Assembly (NCBI RefSeq): GCF_027579695.1
Contig: NC_083596.1
Coordinates: 15,835,759 to 15,899,758, forward strand
DNA length: 64,000 nt
DNA from: Neoarius graeffei
Lineage: Eukaryota > Chordata > Actinopteri > Siluriformes > Ariidae
Direction of reading: 5' to 3'
Part shown: piece after piece, positions 1-11,057 of the stretch
Numbering within the stretch: position 1 is the first letter of the stretch
Layout: each line of letters begins with the position of its first letter
Program-made: the position numbers and the translations under genes
The notes under the pieces: generated by a model
Told to the model about the DNA's origin: nothing
What the model saw: only the letters and a program-made list of their open reading frames with translations
Database searches by the model: none

Positions 1-1720
1 GTAAAATCCTGATTACAAAAATCTTTCTACTTCCTGCACTGGTACTTTTCTGTGAACTACTATTCGAGTTCGTGCTTGCTGCTCTGAATGCTGCCGACTG
101 GTCAAATGCAAGCTTTACAGAATAACCAATGCTTTTCGTCTCTAAACATTATAAAAGCTAGCTTTTTCAAAGATTATTTGAAGCAACAATGCAAGGAATA
201 CGCATGTAAAGGTTTTCTTTTTACACAGACAACTTAACAAAAAAATAACGAGTGTGTTCCGTATGTTCGTCTCGTGATGTGCCTCTCATAGCACAAAAGA
301 AAGCTTTGCTAATAACAGGTGAACGGATACTTTTTAAAGGATTTTAACAACGTATCTGAGGAAAATGTTGACATTTCTGACACTTTGGTTTGGTTTTTGC
401 TGTCATTCTACTTATACATTGTTTGTATTATAAAGACTTTACAGCTATATGCTAGCTTCATTGGTCTTGCGCTTCTTGCATCTTGCTATAGCAACAGTGG
501 ACAGCAAGGGTCAATCAGAGAATTGCGAAACATAGTCAATCAATTTATGTGGTGTACTGATAAAAGTTTTTTAGTGAAGTAATCTTTTTTTTATTCAGCA
601 ACTCATAAATTATGATTGATCTCATTTATTTTATTCAGCCACCTCGGTTTTTACTTGCATTTGGCGGGTGGCGGGTGCTAATATTGGACGCTAGCTAGCT
701 AGCAAGATCGTTAAACATTGTTAGTACTGTAGCTAGGTTATGCTCATAATTTTAATTGTTTAGCTGACACCTTCAATCATTTTGTGTTCAAATTTCTATG
801 TTGAAAGTTTAAACACAACACAAGTTCAATTTCAAACGTCAAAAACTTAATTAATTGTGTTTATATTTGGTGTACAAAGGCTATATTGGTGTATAAGTGC
901 AGTCATGGGCTATTGCTTAGATACATCGACATAAGCATTAAGGCATTGGTGAGAAAACGTGTCGGAATGCGTTTTCACAGAAAAAGCTTTATGCTGCTAT
1001 AAGGTCACCTACAGGTTGTTTTAGTTACTTTACGTCATCTGAATATCCTCAGGGCCAGGTGGGACCATCAGCGTTAGTAAACAATTGTAAATAATGGCAG
1101 GCTGAGAACAGGCGTCTTTGTTTTTGGATGTGGAAGCACTTATCCTCAGAGTCATTCTTATAAACACTGCAAAATTAAAAGAGAGCCCAGAAAAACGAAT
1201 GCAAAATAGATGCGAAGAATACATTGAAAAATGTTGTTTCCATTAAACGTCAGATCACACCAAGCACACACCCTGACAGGCTTCATTTGTAAATCAGTGA
1301 CAAATCAGAGGTTTTGGTGACACCAAGGTTGTACATGGAGATGAGAGAGAGAAGGACAGGAACAGATAGAGAAATACAAATGAACGGAAGTGATGGAGAA
1401 TTAATGAGGCAGGCTGCCAGAGAGAAAGTGTACGTGTGTGTGTGTGTGTGTGTGTGTGCTTGTAAAGTCGCTGCTTTATTACGCTCCACTTCAAAGCCTG
1501 AATGATGAGAACATAAAAACTGCACTCGGCTTATTGCCCAGGCCACAAAAACAGGAAGAGGAGAAAGAAATGAGTGAAAAAAGAGGCATGTGTGGAGACT
1601 CCATGGTGACGTGCTCAAACAATGGAGAAGCTGTCCAAAGTGACACTAGAACTGAAAACCTTCAGTCCCTGGCTGCCACAACTTTGTATATAAATTATAA
1701 TATATATAAAACATATCTTG
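1..1720. other. No gene recognised; AT-rich unique DNA
   Basis: I see no exon-like open frame with plausible splice sites and no repeat boundary here. A (GT)n microsatellite lies at about 1434-1458. A minus-strand frame near 1030-1224 ends in PEDIQMT, which faintly recalls the C-terminus of DHRS11, but nothing around it supports an exon. Confidence 0.5.
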
Positions 1721-2101
1721 GGCGGCACGGTGGTGTAGTGGTTAGCGCTGTCGCCTCACAGCAAGAAGGTCCTGGGTTCGAGCCCCATGGCCGGCGAGGG
1801 CCTTTCTGTGTGGAGTTTGCATGTTCTCCCCGTGTCCGCGTGGGTTTCCTCCGGGTGCTCCGGTTTCCCCCACAGTCCAAAGACATGCAGGTTAGGTTAA
1901 CTGGTGACTCTAAATTGACCGTAGGTGTGAATGTGAGTGTGAATGGTTGTCTGTGTCTATGTGTCGGCCCTGTGATGACCTGGCGACTTGTCCAGGGTGT
2001 ACCCCGCCTTTCGCCCGTAGTCAGCTGGGATAGGCTCCAGCTTGCCTGCGACCCTGTAGAAGGATAAAGCGGCTAGAGATAATGAGATGAGATGAGATGA
2101 G
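1721..2101 (+). mobile_element. V-SINE-like retroposon, full length
   Basis: The tRNA-derived head carries an A box (TGGTGTAGTGG) and a B box (GGTTCGAGCCC). It is followed by the vertebrate SINE core (GTTTGCATGTTCTCCCCGTG) and a tail ending in GATGAGATGAGAT repeats. A perfect 15-bp TSD (ATAAAACATATCTTG) flanks it at 1706-1720 and 2102-2116. This is the best plus-strand reference copy of a family with about a dozen members in this window. The family label is from memory of V-SINE structure, not from a database match. Confidence 0.9.
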
Positions 2102-2180
2102 ATAAAACATATCTTGATTCATTACATCATCCCTTCATCATCTTTCATTCTATTTTCTCCTCAGCAGAAGGGAATCCTGT

Positions 2181-3075
2181 CAGTGTTGTAGTCGAGTAAC
2201 TAAAACTCGAGTCCAAGTCCAGTCTCAAGTCCCCAGTGTCCAAGTCTGAGTCAAGTCCAAGTCATTAAAAAAAATTTTTGAGTCGAGTCCACTGTTGATC
2301 CGAGTCGAGCCCAAGAACAAGACTCCAACCGCACCATTTGACGGTGGCTGTTTCAGCGCCATTAACATTAGTTTGTTCCTGAACGTGACGTATGAACAGG
2401 TGAATGTGCTTCTCTTTGTCAGAGAGTGTGAAGTATTCTTTCAGAGATGGTTGGGAGACGGATGTAAGTGCAGAAGGTGTGTTTATTAATACAAGTGAAG
2501 ACAGGTAAACAATCCAGAACGGCAGGCAAAATCGTAAAACGCTGAAACAGACAATAGGTCGAGCGAGGTACAAACAGGCTATCGTAGACTAGGCAGAATC
2601 AAAGACGAGAAACAGGAAATCAGGGATCAGGAAACCAAACAAGGAAATAAGACTCGGTAATGTGTCAGCAACGCAACTCAATACTTCGCAAAGTAAGTGT
2701 GACTTCACAGTCTTTATATAGGTGTGCTGATTGCGTCTTAATCCTGTGCAGGCACGAGTCATTTACGGCGTGCGCATGCGAGAGTCCGCTTGGTGCGCAC
2801 GCTGTCCGGAGTGCGCCCGAGAGTCTATCTGATGCACACGCCAAGGCGCGCAGGTGTGACACTCTTGCACGAAATTAGTACAAAAATTAATGTAGATATA
2901 AACATCTTATGCCAAATTATTATGGCATGTTACAAAAAAGAAAGAAAAAGTCCGAGTCCTGGTCTCCAGTTTACGAGTCCAAATGCAGTTAATGCACGAG
3001 TCTGAGTCCAAGTCCGAGTCATCAGTGCTCAAGTCCAAGTCAAGTCATGAGTCGGACTCGAGTACTACAAACTTG
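2181..3075. mobile_element. hAT-like nonautonomous element with GAGTC-rich ends, copy 1
   Basis: Both ends share the inverted terminus CAGTGTTGTAG / CTACAAACTTG. Both subterminal regions are packed with short AAGTC/GAGTC direct repeats. An 8-bp TSD (AATCCTGT) lies at 2173-2180 and 3076-3083, the hAT signature. No transposase remains. A solo-LTR-like insert occupies 2452-2861. The second copy, at 9007-9877, lacks that insert. Confidence 0.8.
2452..2861 (-). mobile_element. Solo-LTR-like insertion, minus orientation
   Basis: Read on the minus strand, the segment begins TGTCACACCTGCGCGCC, has a TATATAAAG box and an AATAAA signal further on, and ends near CGTCTCCCA. The longer segment at 43,441-44,243 shares its ends and layout. 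The related hAT copy at 9007-9877 lacks the block, so it is a later insertion. I could not fix a clean TSD. No coding sequence is present. Confidence 0.5.
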
Positions 3076-3189
3076 AATCCTGTATCATAATATCATCAGA
3101 GAGATGCTCAATTCTGAAAAAGAAAAAAGAAAAAAAAACTAAAATAAACTGAAATTCTGAAACTGTAGTCCTTTTTGAAACTGGGGCTT

Positions 3190-3340
3190 CCCCTCTAAGA
3201 TCACACCTGGGTGGATTGGCTAGAGATACAGATGCAGAGAACATATGTATCTTCTTACTGGCAAATCAAAGTCCTTCCCATGCCACATTGGGCAGCGCCG
3301 ATCTCTATTTCAGTAGCCCTCAGCCTCTCGCCTCTTACAT
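3190..3340 (-). mobile_element. Fragment of a tRNA-derived SINE interrupted by Tc1 copy A
   Basis: This piece and 4875-5078 look like two parts of one SINE with the Tc1 element between them. The right part, on the minus strand, contains GGCGTAGTGGTTAGCG, a tRNA-like A-box region. The assignment of the left piece is weaker than that of the right. Confidence 0.35.
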
Positions 3341-3341
3341 A

Positions 3342-4872
3342 CAGTGATATGCAAAAGTTTGGGCACCCCTGGTCAAAATTGCTGTTACTGTGAATAGTTA
3401 AGCAAGTTGAAGATGAAATGATCTCCAAAAAGCATAAAGTTAAAGATGACTCATTCCCTTTATATTTTAAGGAAAACAATTTTTTATTTTCATCTTTTAC
3501 ATTTTCAAAATGACAAAAAAGGAAAAGGGCCCGAAGCAAAAGTTCGGGCACTCTACATGGTTAGCACCTAGTAACACCCCCTTTGGCAAGTAATCACAGC
3601 TTGTAAGCACTTTTTGTAGCCAGCTAATAATCTTTCAGTTCTTACCTGGGGGATTTTCACACATTCGTCCTTGCAAAAGGCTTCCAGTTCTACAAGTTTC
3701 TTGGGCTGTCTTGCATGCACTGCTCTTTTGAGATCTATCCACAGATTTTCAATGATGTTTAGGTCAGGGGACTGTGAGGGCCACAGCAAAACCTTCAGCT
3801 TGTGCCTCTTGAGGTATTCCATTGTAGATTTTGAGGTGTGTTTTGGATCATCGTCTTATTGTAGGACCCGTCCTCTTTTTAACTTCAACTTTTTTACAGA
3901 TGGTGTGATGTTTGCTTCCAGAATTTGCTGGTATTTATTCGAATCCACGCTTCCCTCGACCAATGAAATGTGCCCTGTGCCACTGGCTGCAACACAACCC
4001 CAAAGCATGATCGATCCACACCCATGCTTCAGAGTTGGAGAGGTGTTCTTTTCCTGGAATTTGGCACCCTTTTTTCTCCAAACATACCTTTGCACATTGT
4101 GGCCAAAAAGTTCTATTTTGATTTCATCAGTCCACAGGACTTGTTTCCAAAATGCATCAGGCTTATTTAGATGTTCATTTGCAAACTTCAGACGCTGAAT
4201 TTTGTGGCTAGGATGCAGGAATGGTTTTCTTCTGATGACTCTTCCATGAAGGTCATATTTATTCAGGTGTCGCTGCATAGTAGAACAGTGCACCACCACT
4301 CCAGGGTCGGCTAAATCTTTCTGAAGGTCTTTTGCAGTCAAACAGGGGTTTTTATTTGCCTTTCTAGCACTCCAACGAGCAGTTCTTTCAGAAAGTTTGC
4401 TTCATCTTCCAGACCTCACCTTCATCTCCACTGTTTCTGTTAACTGCCATTTCTTAATAACATTACAATCTGAGGAAACAGCTACCTGAAAACACTTTGC
4501 TATGTTCTTGTAGCCTTCTCCTGCTTTGAGAGCATCAATTATTTTATAATCTGCATCATCTGACCTTTCCTAATGAAGAATTTGAACAAGCCACAGCTCA
4601 ATAAGCTAATTAAGGTCTGGAACCTTGGTAAACGTTACCTGAGAACTCAAATGTATTGGAGTGCCCAAACGTTCGCATGGTGTTCCTTTTCTTTTTTCAC
4701 TCTCCAATTGTACAAAACAAAAATAATACACAAATCTTGTAGAAAACGCTGAAAAAGAAATGTGTCATCTTTACCTTTATGCCTTTTGGTGATCAGTTCA
4801 TCTTCTGCTCACTTAACTATTCACAGTAACAGACATTTTCAGTAAGGGTGCCCAAACTTTTGCATGCCACTG
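3342..4872 (-). mobile_element. Tc1-like DNA transposon, defective copy A
   Basis: The terminal inverted repeats begin CAGTG(A/G)(T/C)ATGCAAAAGTTTGG and end in ATGCCACTG, flanked by TA dinucleotides at 3340-3341 and 4873-4874. The interior is a minus-strand transposase in several frames. Compared with the copy at 31,653-33,281 it has lost about 90 bp near 4545, removing part of the N-terminal region. TIR remnants extend about 60 bp inward. The element cannot encode its own transposase. Confidence 0.93.
3568..4341 (-). pseudogene. Tc1-family transposase pseudogene (copy A)
   Basis: The minus-strand frame holds the first catalytic aspartate in LWTDEIKIELFG and, further on, DDDPKHT and the glutamate in DLNIIENLW, giving the DD34E layout. 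A TAA codon near 3857 sits just before the DDDPKHT motif, where the family has glutamine (a CAA-to-TAA change). The part before the stop is 3856-4341 and the part after is 3568-3822. The same stop is present in the second copy of this family. The N-terminal helix-turn-helix is damaged by an internal deletion. Confidence 0.85.
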
Positions 4873-4874
4873 TA

Positions 4875-5078
4875 GCTAGAGTTACAGTGATGGTCCAGTC
4901 CTCTGGTAATCACAAGAGTTTGACTCCCTACTCATATCTGTATTGCAGAGTGCCTCGCCAGATGGCAGTAGGTACCATTTTTATGATGGTCTTTGGTATG
5001 ACCCGACCATTAGTAGAACTCATGACCTCCTGGTCAAGAAGCAGACACGCTAACCACTACGCCAGCTTGCTGTTCTGG
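4875..5078 (-). mobile_element. tRNA-derived SINE, right part
   Basis: Read on the minus strand the head is CAAGCTGGCGTAGTGGTTAG, with a GGTCATGAGTTC B-box-like motif further in. It abuts the right end of Tc1 copy A, which appears to have inserted into it. Confidence 0.45.
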
Positions 5079-6086
5079 CCATTAAAATCATTTCTGGAGA
5101 GAAAATATTCATACACAATGAGCTATTATGCAAATTATATTTAGTTCTCCAGGGGTTTTTTTTGTGGAAATTGGAATCATTAGATGTAATCTTTATGTTG
5201 TCATTTTAGCCCAATATTTTGAAGAGTGCCAATAATTCTGGTGTGTAGGTGTGTGTGTGTGTGTGTGTTATCTTCTGTAGACTATGGCCTGCTGTATAAG
5301 TAATAATGCTTGGTTACGTAACAAGTGCTTTTCCTGTTTCACAGTGAAGATAATATTAACCACACTGCTGTTACGGTAACTAAATCCTGAATGCCATTAT
5401 TTTAACTTTTTGATCGTGAACTTGTGACCTCAGCAACGCTGCTGCCAGGCGCTGCATTCTGTTCATAGCAACAACGCAAGAACTTAGAGGAGAACCTGTT
5501 CTCATACTTAAAGCTTAACTAAGGGAGTAATAATGGGGCAATTTGAAGAACCGTCCCAAGGTCTTACATTGGTGCAATGTTCCTCTTGACACACACACAC
5601 ACTCATGCTATTAATATATACAGAAAGACGCGTGCTTTCTTCTCACTTCACCAGTGTTGCCAAGGTCAGCGGAATGTTCCGGTTTAATGATTGTATAGAG
5701 ACACATGGAGGACATAGCAGTGATCTGAGCAGGACTCATGCTGATTGGGCCTGCAAGCAGAATGCACTGAGCCGTACATCGTGCTCTTGAGTTCAAGGAA
5801 ATGCTCATTTCAAGATTGCATAACAGACACTGCGCCTCTCTTTCCATCACCACTCGTTCTTGATCTACTCTCATTCCTTTTCTTCAGCTTTATTTCATTT
5901 AACCTTCATTCAACCTTCTCGCTCTTCCCCACCCCCCTTCTTTTTTCTGGTTTTTGTTTCTTTTCTATTTCCTGTGTGTCTCTGTTGGTGGTGATGGTGG
6001 TGTTGCTGGAGCTCCAAGTGAAATTTCCATGTTCTGGTTCTCTTTGGTCCTCATTTTGCAGGCTGCGTTGTTCTGCTTCATAATAC
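5079..6086. other. No gene recognised
   Basis: Contains a short (GT)n run near 5250-5270 and a CT-rich stretch near 5880-5990. No splice-bounded coding frame was found on either strand. The last eight bases (CATAATAC) are the target duplication of the following hAT element. Confidence 0.5.
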
Positions 6087-6699
6087 CAGAAGTGGACAAA
6101 GTACCCAACTTTATTACTTAAGTCAAAGTACAGATCCCACTGGTCAAATGTTACTCCGATACAAGTGAAATTTGTCCAGTCAAATTTTTACTTAAGTACT
6201 GAAGTACTTACTTTTAAAAAGACTTAAGTATTAAAAGTACATGTTCTGTCAACGCATTGTTGTATTATTGCCACAACACTTACAAAACCTAATGCCTCTG
6301 AAGCAACCGACTGGATTTACAAAATGAACGCATGCTGTGCATCATGGTGGTTTAACGTTAAGCTAGCTAGTCAGTGAAACTCCACCTGACATGCTAGCAA
6401 ATGCTTCTCAAACTTGAAATCATATCGGGTAGCTAACGCTACTAGAAAAAAGATTTCTACATTCTGTTTATTTGGCAAGATTATGCTAAAACATTTCTGA
6501 AAAGACTTCAGATAAGTTAACGTTATTCATGTTAGCGTAACTCCGTTTTTACATGCTAACTAACAGTGTCCAAGTTAACTAGCTGTGTGTTAATGTTAGC
6601 CGATGGCAACTTGGCGGGCAAATCCATAGAAAGTCATTTGACTAACCAGACTGCATAGCTATTGCAACGTTATCGCTAGCTCTAAAAGCACAGACAACT

Positions 6700-6918
6700 T
6701 CACTGCAAGCTTTCTCTTGGAATACAATGTTTACATCCCTCAATATGCTTCCGCAGGTCGGACGGTGAGTTTTTATAGGCTGTAATGTGCTCCGTTTTAG
6801 GCAAACAAAGCAAACATTTAAAACGAAACAGAACTTTATTCCTTTCAGAAAACTGAAACATGGGTTCTAGGTAAAGCCATGAGTGTGTGCGTTCCCCAGA
6901 AGAACCGGCTCCTTTCAA
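6700..6918 (-). pseudogene. BED-type zinc-finger fragment of a hAT transposase
   Basis: The translated fragment has the order F-K-C-L-L-C, then about 20 residues, then H-I-E-G-C-K-H, the C-x2-C...H/C pattern of BED fingers that precede hAT catalytic domains. No catalytic core follows. The same fragment occurs at 20,911-21,196 (minus) and 53,612-53,815 (plus), so it is conserved as part of the element and not as a host gene. Confidence 0.7.
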
Positions 6919-7014
6919 TCTGCCATCAACTGATCTTGTTCAAATAACGCTGCGGAGAAATCATTAAACTTGATTTTGTACAGTCTATGGACGTGACGTG
7001 ACCCTAGTGATTAC

Positions 7015-8434
7015 CAGGGATGAGAATTTTCCGCCGATTGGCGGATTTCCGACTTTTTCAGACCAAAATGATCGTTTTTGAGATCGATGTAAATCCGTTG
7101 AGAATTTTTTTTTTTTTTTTTTTTTGGGGGGGGGGGGGGGGGGGTATGATTAACGATCTGTGGTCACCTTATAACGCAGACATCCCAAGTCTCCCGGAAG
7201 TTCCAGGAGTCTCCTGCATATTGATAGAAGCGAGCAAGAGCGTGCGTGGGCAACATTAAGGTCTGCATCACGCATCTTAGAATTTGCGCGCGCGAGGGAG
7301 ACTGTGTGCAGTGTTGCCAGATACTGCTGACGTTTTCCAGCCCAAAATATGTTCAAAACCTGCCAAAATGCACTTAAAACCACCCAATCTGGCAACACTG
7401 CCTGTGTGCCTGTTCATGTAGCGCATGCCAGACAAAGAGCATCTTGATTGGGTTACTCAGCAAAATAAGCCAATCAGCTTTCAGTATGGGCGGGCTTTTA
7501 TCTCTTTTCTTGAGGACCGGAGTTGTCAGTTGTCAGTGCAGCCTACAGGATCGGCATCAGAGAGAGCGCGCGCGCGCCCCAAAAAATATATATCAATTAC
7601 ATGTCATATATAAGTGTGTATATTTTATAAATGGGGTTAGCTTATCTAATGTAGCATGTTGGGGAGAATCATAGCATCATATCTATATTTCTGATGAAAT
7701 TTTAAGTATGATAGCATGTATAACTCTCCTACTTATTGCTCATTTCAAAGGGGGACGGAATTGCTGGCATGTGCCGCGCGGGAGCGTCTGCCCAAATTTT
7801 TTAGGCCGAGATGAACTTATAGTTTTTGATTTAAAAAAATTTCCAATATGTAATGCCCATTGTACATGCCTATTCTTTAATTCAAAATCACCATCTCGAT
7901 CTTCAGCTTGACCATATGGTATCTGTATTACATTACACAACATCCTGTCCAGATAAATCCTAGTTAGTACACACAACAGTTGAAAGGGAAGTGATGAGTG
8001 ATGTTGAATGTTGCCTGCTTAATATGCAAGACCTCCTGCTACTATGATAACATCAGAAGAAAGCTTAAGAGAATTATATGGTAGAACTTTTTTCTGGTTT
8101 GCACTTCATTTTAAAGGATTCGAGTATTCAAAGACATGAATAGCTAAAATGCAGAAATATAATACTGTAGAGCTCGTTTATATTAAAAGGTGCATTGATT
8201 TTTTGAAATCATCAAATGTGAATTGATTAAAAACAAGTCTCTTGTACCATATTAATCATTTTCACCTGGGAGTCCACCAAGAAGGGGAATTTATTTCCAA
8301 ATAAATTGCAAATTTTTGCTGATAAAATTAATGATTTTGGGGTAAAAAAAAAAAAATAGCCAGAAATCATTAGCCCTGCCCCCCCCCGCCCCGGTTTTTT
8401 TAGACTTTTAAAATATTTTTCATTCTCATCCCTG
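7015..8434. mobile_element. hAT-like element nested in the 6087-8716 element
   Basis: The termini are CAGGGATGAGAA and TTCTCATCCCTG. GATTAC is duplicated at 7009-7014 and 8435-8440. The sibling host element at about 21,270 has the uninterrupted site GTGATTACTGATCGG. A T-run followed by a long G-run lies at about 7108-7143. No transposase frame remains. Partly related sequence (TTGCCAGATA...CAACACTGC) recurs inside the element at 56,300-57,281. Confidence 0.85.
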
Positions 8435-9006
8435 GATTACTGATCGGCTGTCTCAGTGTCACCTGCGAAAAAACCATCACATTTTAGAAAAGAAAAGAAA
8501 AAAACATCCACTTTCAAAGCTGCTTCATAGTAACGAGTAACGAGGACGTTGATAGAAATGTAGTGGAGTGAAAAGTACGATATTTGCCTTTCAAATGTAG
8601 TGAAGTTAAAGTCGCAAGTTTCCAAAAAAAATAATACTCAAGTAAAGTACAGATACTCAAAAAGTGTACGTAAGTACAGTACTCAATTAAATGTACTTCG
8701 TTACTTTCCACCTCTGCATAATACACTGTCAGGACTGTTGGAGTGTTAAAGGATGCGGACTAATGAGCAAAACTTTCGGAGGCCTTTGTAACCAGTCACT
8801 GAATTGTACGTAAAGTGACCTTAGGTGTCACCTTGTCAGTAGTCAGTTCACAGCAGATACATAACGGCATAGGACACAGTTTCCATCTGCAGAGTAAGAA
8901 AACATGGCCGAGAGCCATATCTGTGCACCATGTGACTGGAGTTCATCAGTGCAGTGATGTCTGATCAGAGGTTTTCCATGGTGCTGGGTTGCATAGCAGT
9001 GCAGGT

Positions 9007-9877
9007 CAGTGTTGTAGTCGAGTCACTAAACCTCAAGTCCGAGTCCAGTCTCGAGTCCCCAGTGTTCAAGTCCGAGAACAAGACTCCATCCGCACCATCC
9101 CAGTCTTCAAGTCCAAGTCATCAAAGAAAATTTCGAGTCAAGTCCAAGTCGAGTCAGAGAACAAGACTCCATCTGCACCATTTGACGGTGGCTGTTGCTG
9201 CCTTTACGTGAAAGCATCTCTGCTACTGTGTCGGACTAACGTTCCTGCTCGACTGCCCAGTTTTAGTTAACAGGCTACAGATAAAAAGCTTGTTCATCGC
9301 TCAGCAAGCCCCGCCCACTATGAACAGGGCAAATAACATGAGAGAGGGTTAACACTAGCTAGTTCATCGCTCAGCAAGCAAGCCCCGCCCACTATCAACA
9401 GAGCAATGAACATAGCGTGTCACTTCCTTCTCTGGGTGGAGTCTTGCTAAATGACGATTGTAGTTTGAAGTTGTCCCCGTCGTCTCCTCGATAGTTCTTC
9501 TACATATGGAACACACAGCAGTGCATTTTTTCCCACTGCACAAGAAGTCTGTATAAGCAAAGCAGACAATCCTAGGGGCTTCTCTCCAGGCATTTTAGCG
9601 CTATTAACGTTAGTTTGTTCCTGAACATGACATATGAACAAGTTAATGTGCATTCTCTTCCACGAAATTAGTATAAAAATTAATGTAGATATAAATATCT
9701 TACGCCAAATTATTATGGCATGTTACAAAAAATAAAGAAAAAATCCGAGTCCTCGTCTTCAATTTACGAGTCCGAATGCAGTTAATGCACGAGTCCGAGT
9801 CATCAGTGCTCAAGTCCAAGTCAAGTCACGAGTCTTTAAAATTAGGGTACGAGTCGGACTCGAGTACTACAAGCCTG
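9007..9877. mobile_element. hAT-like element with GAGTC-rich ends, copy 2
   Basis: It has the same CAGTGTTGTAG start and CTACAAGCCTG end as the 2181-3075 element, with the same subterminal GAGTC repeats. The flanking 8-mers (GTGCAGGT and ATCCAGGT) share the last five bases, so the TSD is eroded. A ~65-bp internal tandem duplication lies at about 9293-9415 (GCTCAGCAAGCCCCGCCC twice). It lacks the LTR insert of copy 1. Confidence 0.7.
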
Positions 9878-9885
9878 ATCCAGGT

Positions 9886-10158
9886 CACTCCATCCCCAGC
9901 ACATACTTAAAGTAAGTTTGAGGAGATTACAGGTGGATACTGTTGCTGCAAAAAGCTGCTGATCTGAGATTGGTTTTGTGCTTTTGCTTATGACTGACTT
10001 TAAGGTTCCCAGAGCAGTGGAAAATCCTTACTTCAACTTTCACTAACGCACTAAAAATACACTACAATTAAATTTCTGAAGCCTCACAGTGCAATGTGAG
10101 AACATTCAGAACTGAATTAAGCTTCTGAGGAAACTGGCTTACACATCTTTCATCCGGT
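9886..10158. other. No gene recognised
   Basis: Unique sequence between a hAT copy and a SINE. No repeat boundary or coding frame found. Confidence 0.4.
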
Positions 10159-10172
10159 GTGTTACATATGAT

Positions 10173-10559
10173 CTCATCTCTCATCTCATCTCATTATCTG
10201 TAGCCGCTTTATCCTGTTCTACAGGGTCGCGGGCAAGCTGGAGCCTATCCCAGCTGACTACGGGAGAAAGGAGGGGTACACCCTGAACAAGTCGCCAGGT
10301 CATCACAGGGCTGACACATAGACACAGACAACCATTCACACTCACATTCACACCTACGGTCAATTTAGAGTCACCAGTTAACCTAACCTGCATGTCTTTG
10401 GACTGTGGGGGAAACCGGAGCACCCGGAGGAAACCCACGTGGACACGGGGAGAACATGCAAACTCCGCACAGAAAGGCCCTCGCCGGCCACGGGGCTCGA
10501 ACCCGGACCTTCTTGCTGTGAGGCGACAGTGCTAACCATTACACCACCGTGCCGCCCAC
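10173..10559 (-). mobile_element. V-SINE-like retroposon
   Basis: Full-length minus-strand copy. The tail reads TCTCATCTCATCTCATTATC on the plus strand and the head ends ACCGTGCCGCCC. A 14-bp TSD (GTGTTACATATGAT) lies at 10159-10172 and 10560-10573. Confidence 0.9.
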
Positions 10560-10573
10560 GTGTTACATATGAT

Positions 10574-11057
10574 GATAGCGCAAAACCTACTGACTTTCTC
10601 CTTGTTTTCACTTCATCGGGAAGAGGCAGGTCTGTGATTAGAGAGAGAGAGAGAGAGAGAGTATACAGTAGGCGAGGATGCTGATGGAACTGACTGAACC
10701 TCAAGCAAGAGCTAAAATGACACAACAAGCCTCCTCAATCCATCCTGGTCTGGGAGAGCTTAAGTCCAATGTAGTTTGGTGATTTTCAACACACCTCTAA
10801 CACACCTAGTAATCCTGTGATCGAGATGTTTGTTTGACTTGTTCTTGAAGCTGTTACAGACAGGCGCTCCTGATTGCTGCTTGTTTTGGTTGAGTTAAAT
10901 CCCTTAGCTTTAACTTCGCTTGCACATTCTGCTCTCTGCTTAATGAAGGCTATGTTGACTATGATCCTGACGGGTGATGTAATGGCAAATAATGTCTCTC
11001 TTCTTTCATAAAGTAGTGTAGTTTAAACCAGTCATGCAATGCTTCATCACCCATTTA
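10574..11057. other. No gene recognised; (GA)n microsatellite
   Basis: A (GA)n run lies at about 10640-10661. The rest is unique sequence with no supported feature. Confidence 0.45.

Larger units (their letters stand above)
6087..8716 (-). mobile_element. hAT-family element with BED-finger remnant, copy 1 (hosts a nested element)
   Basis: The ends are inverted (CAGAAGTGGACAAAG and TTTCCACCTCTG), and a perfect 8-bp TSD CATAATAC lies at 6079-6086 and 8717-8724. A second element (7015-8434) is inserted in the interior. Without it the body aligns with the copies at 20,337 and 53,211. Only a BED-type zinc-finger fragment of the transposase survives, so the element is nonautonomous. Confidence 0.9.

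Noticed and set aside
1030..1224. Minus-strand frame ending PEDIQMT, similar to the DHRS11 C-terminal GDIQMRP
   Set aside because: Only five residues agree, the rest does not resemble the SDR fold, and the stop comes too early.
1438..2067. 209-codon plus-strand frame
   Set aside because: It is a (GT)n run joined to SINE sequence. The protein-like text recurs wherever the SINE occurs.
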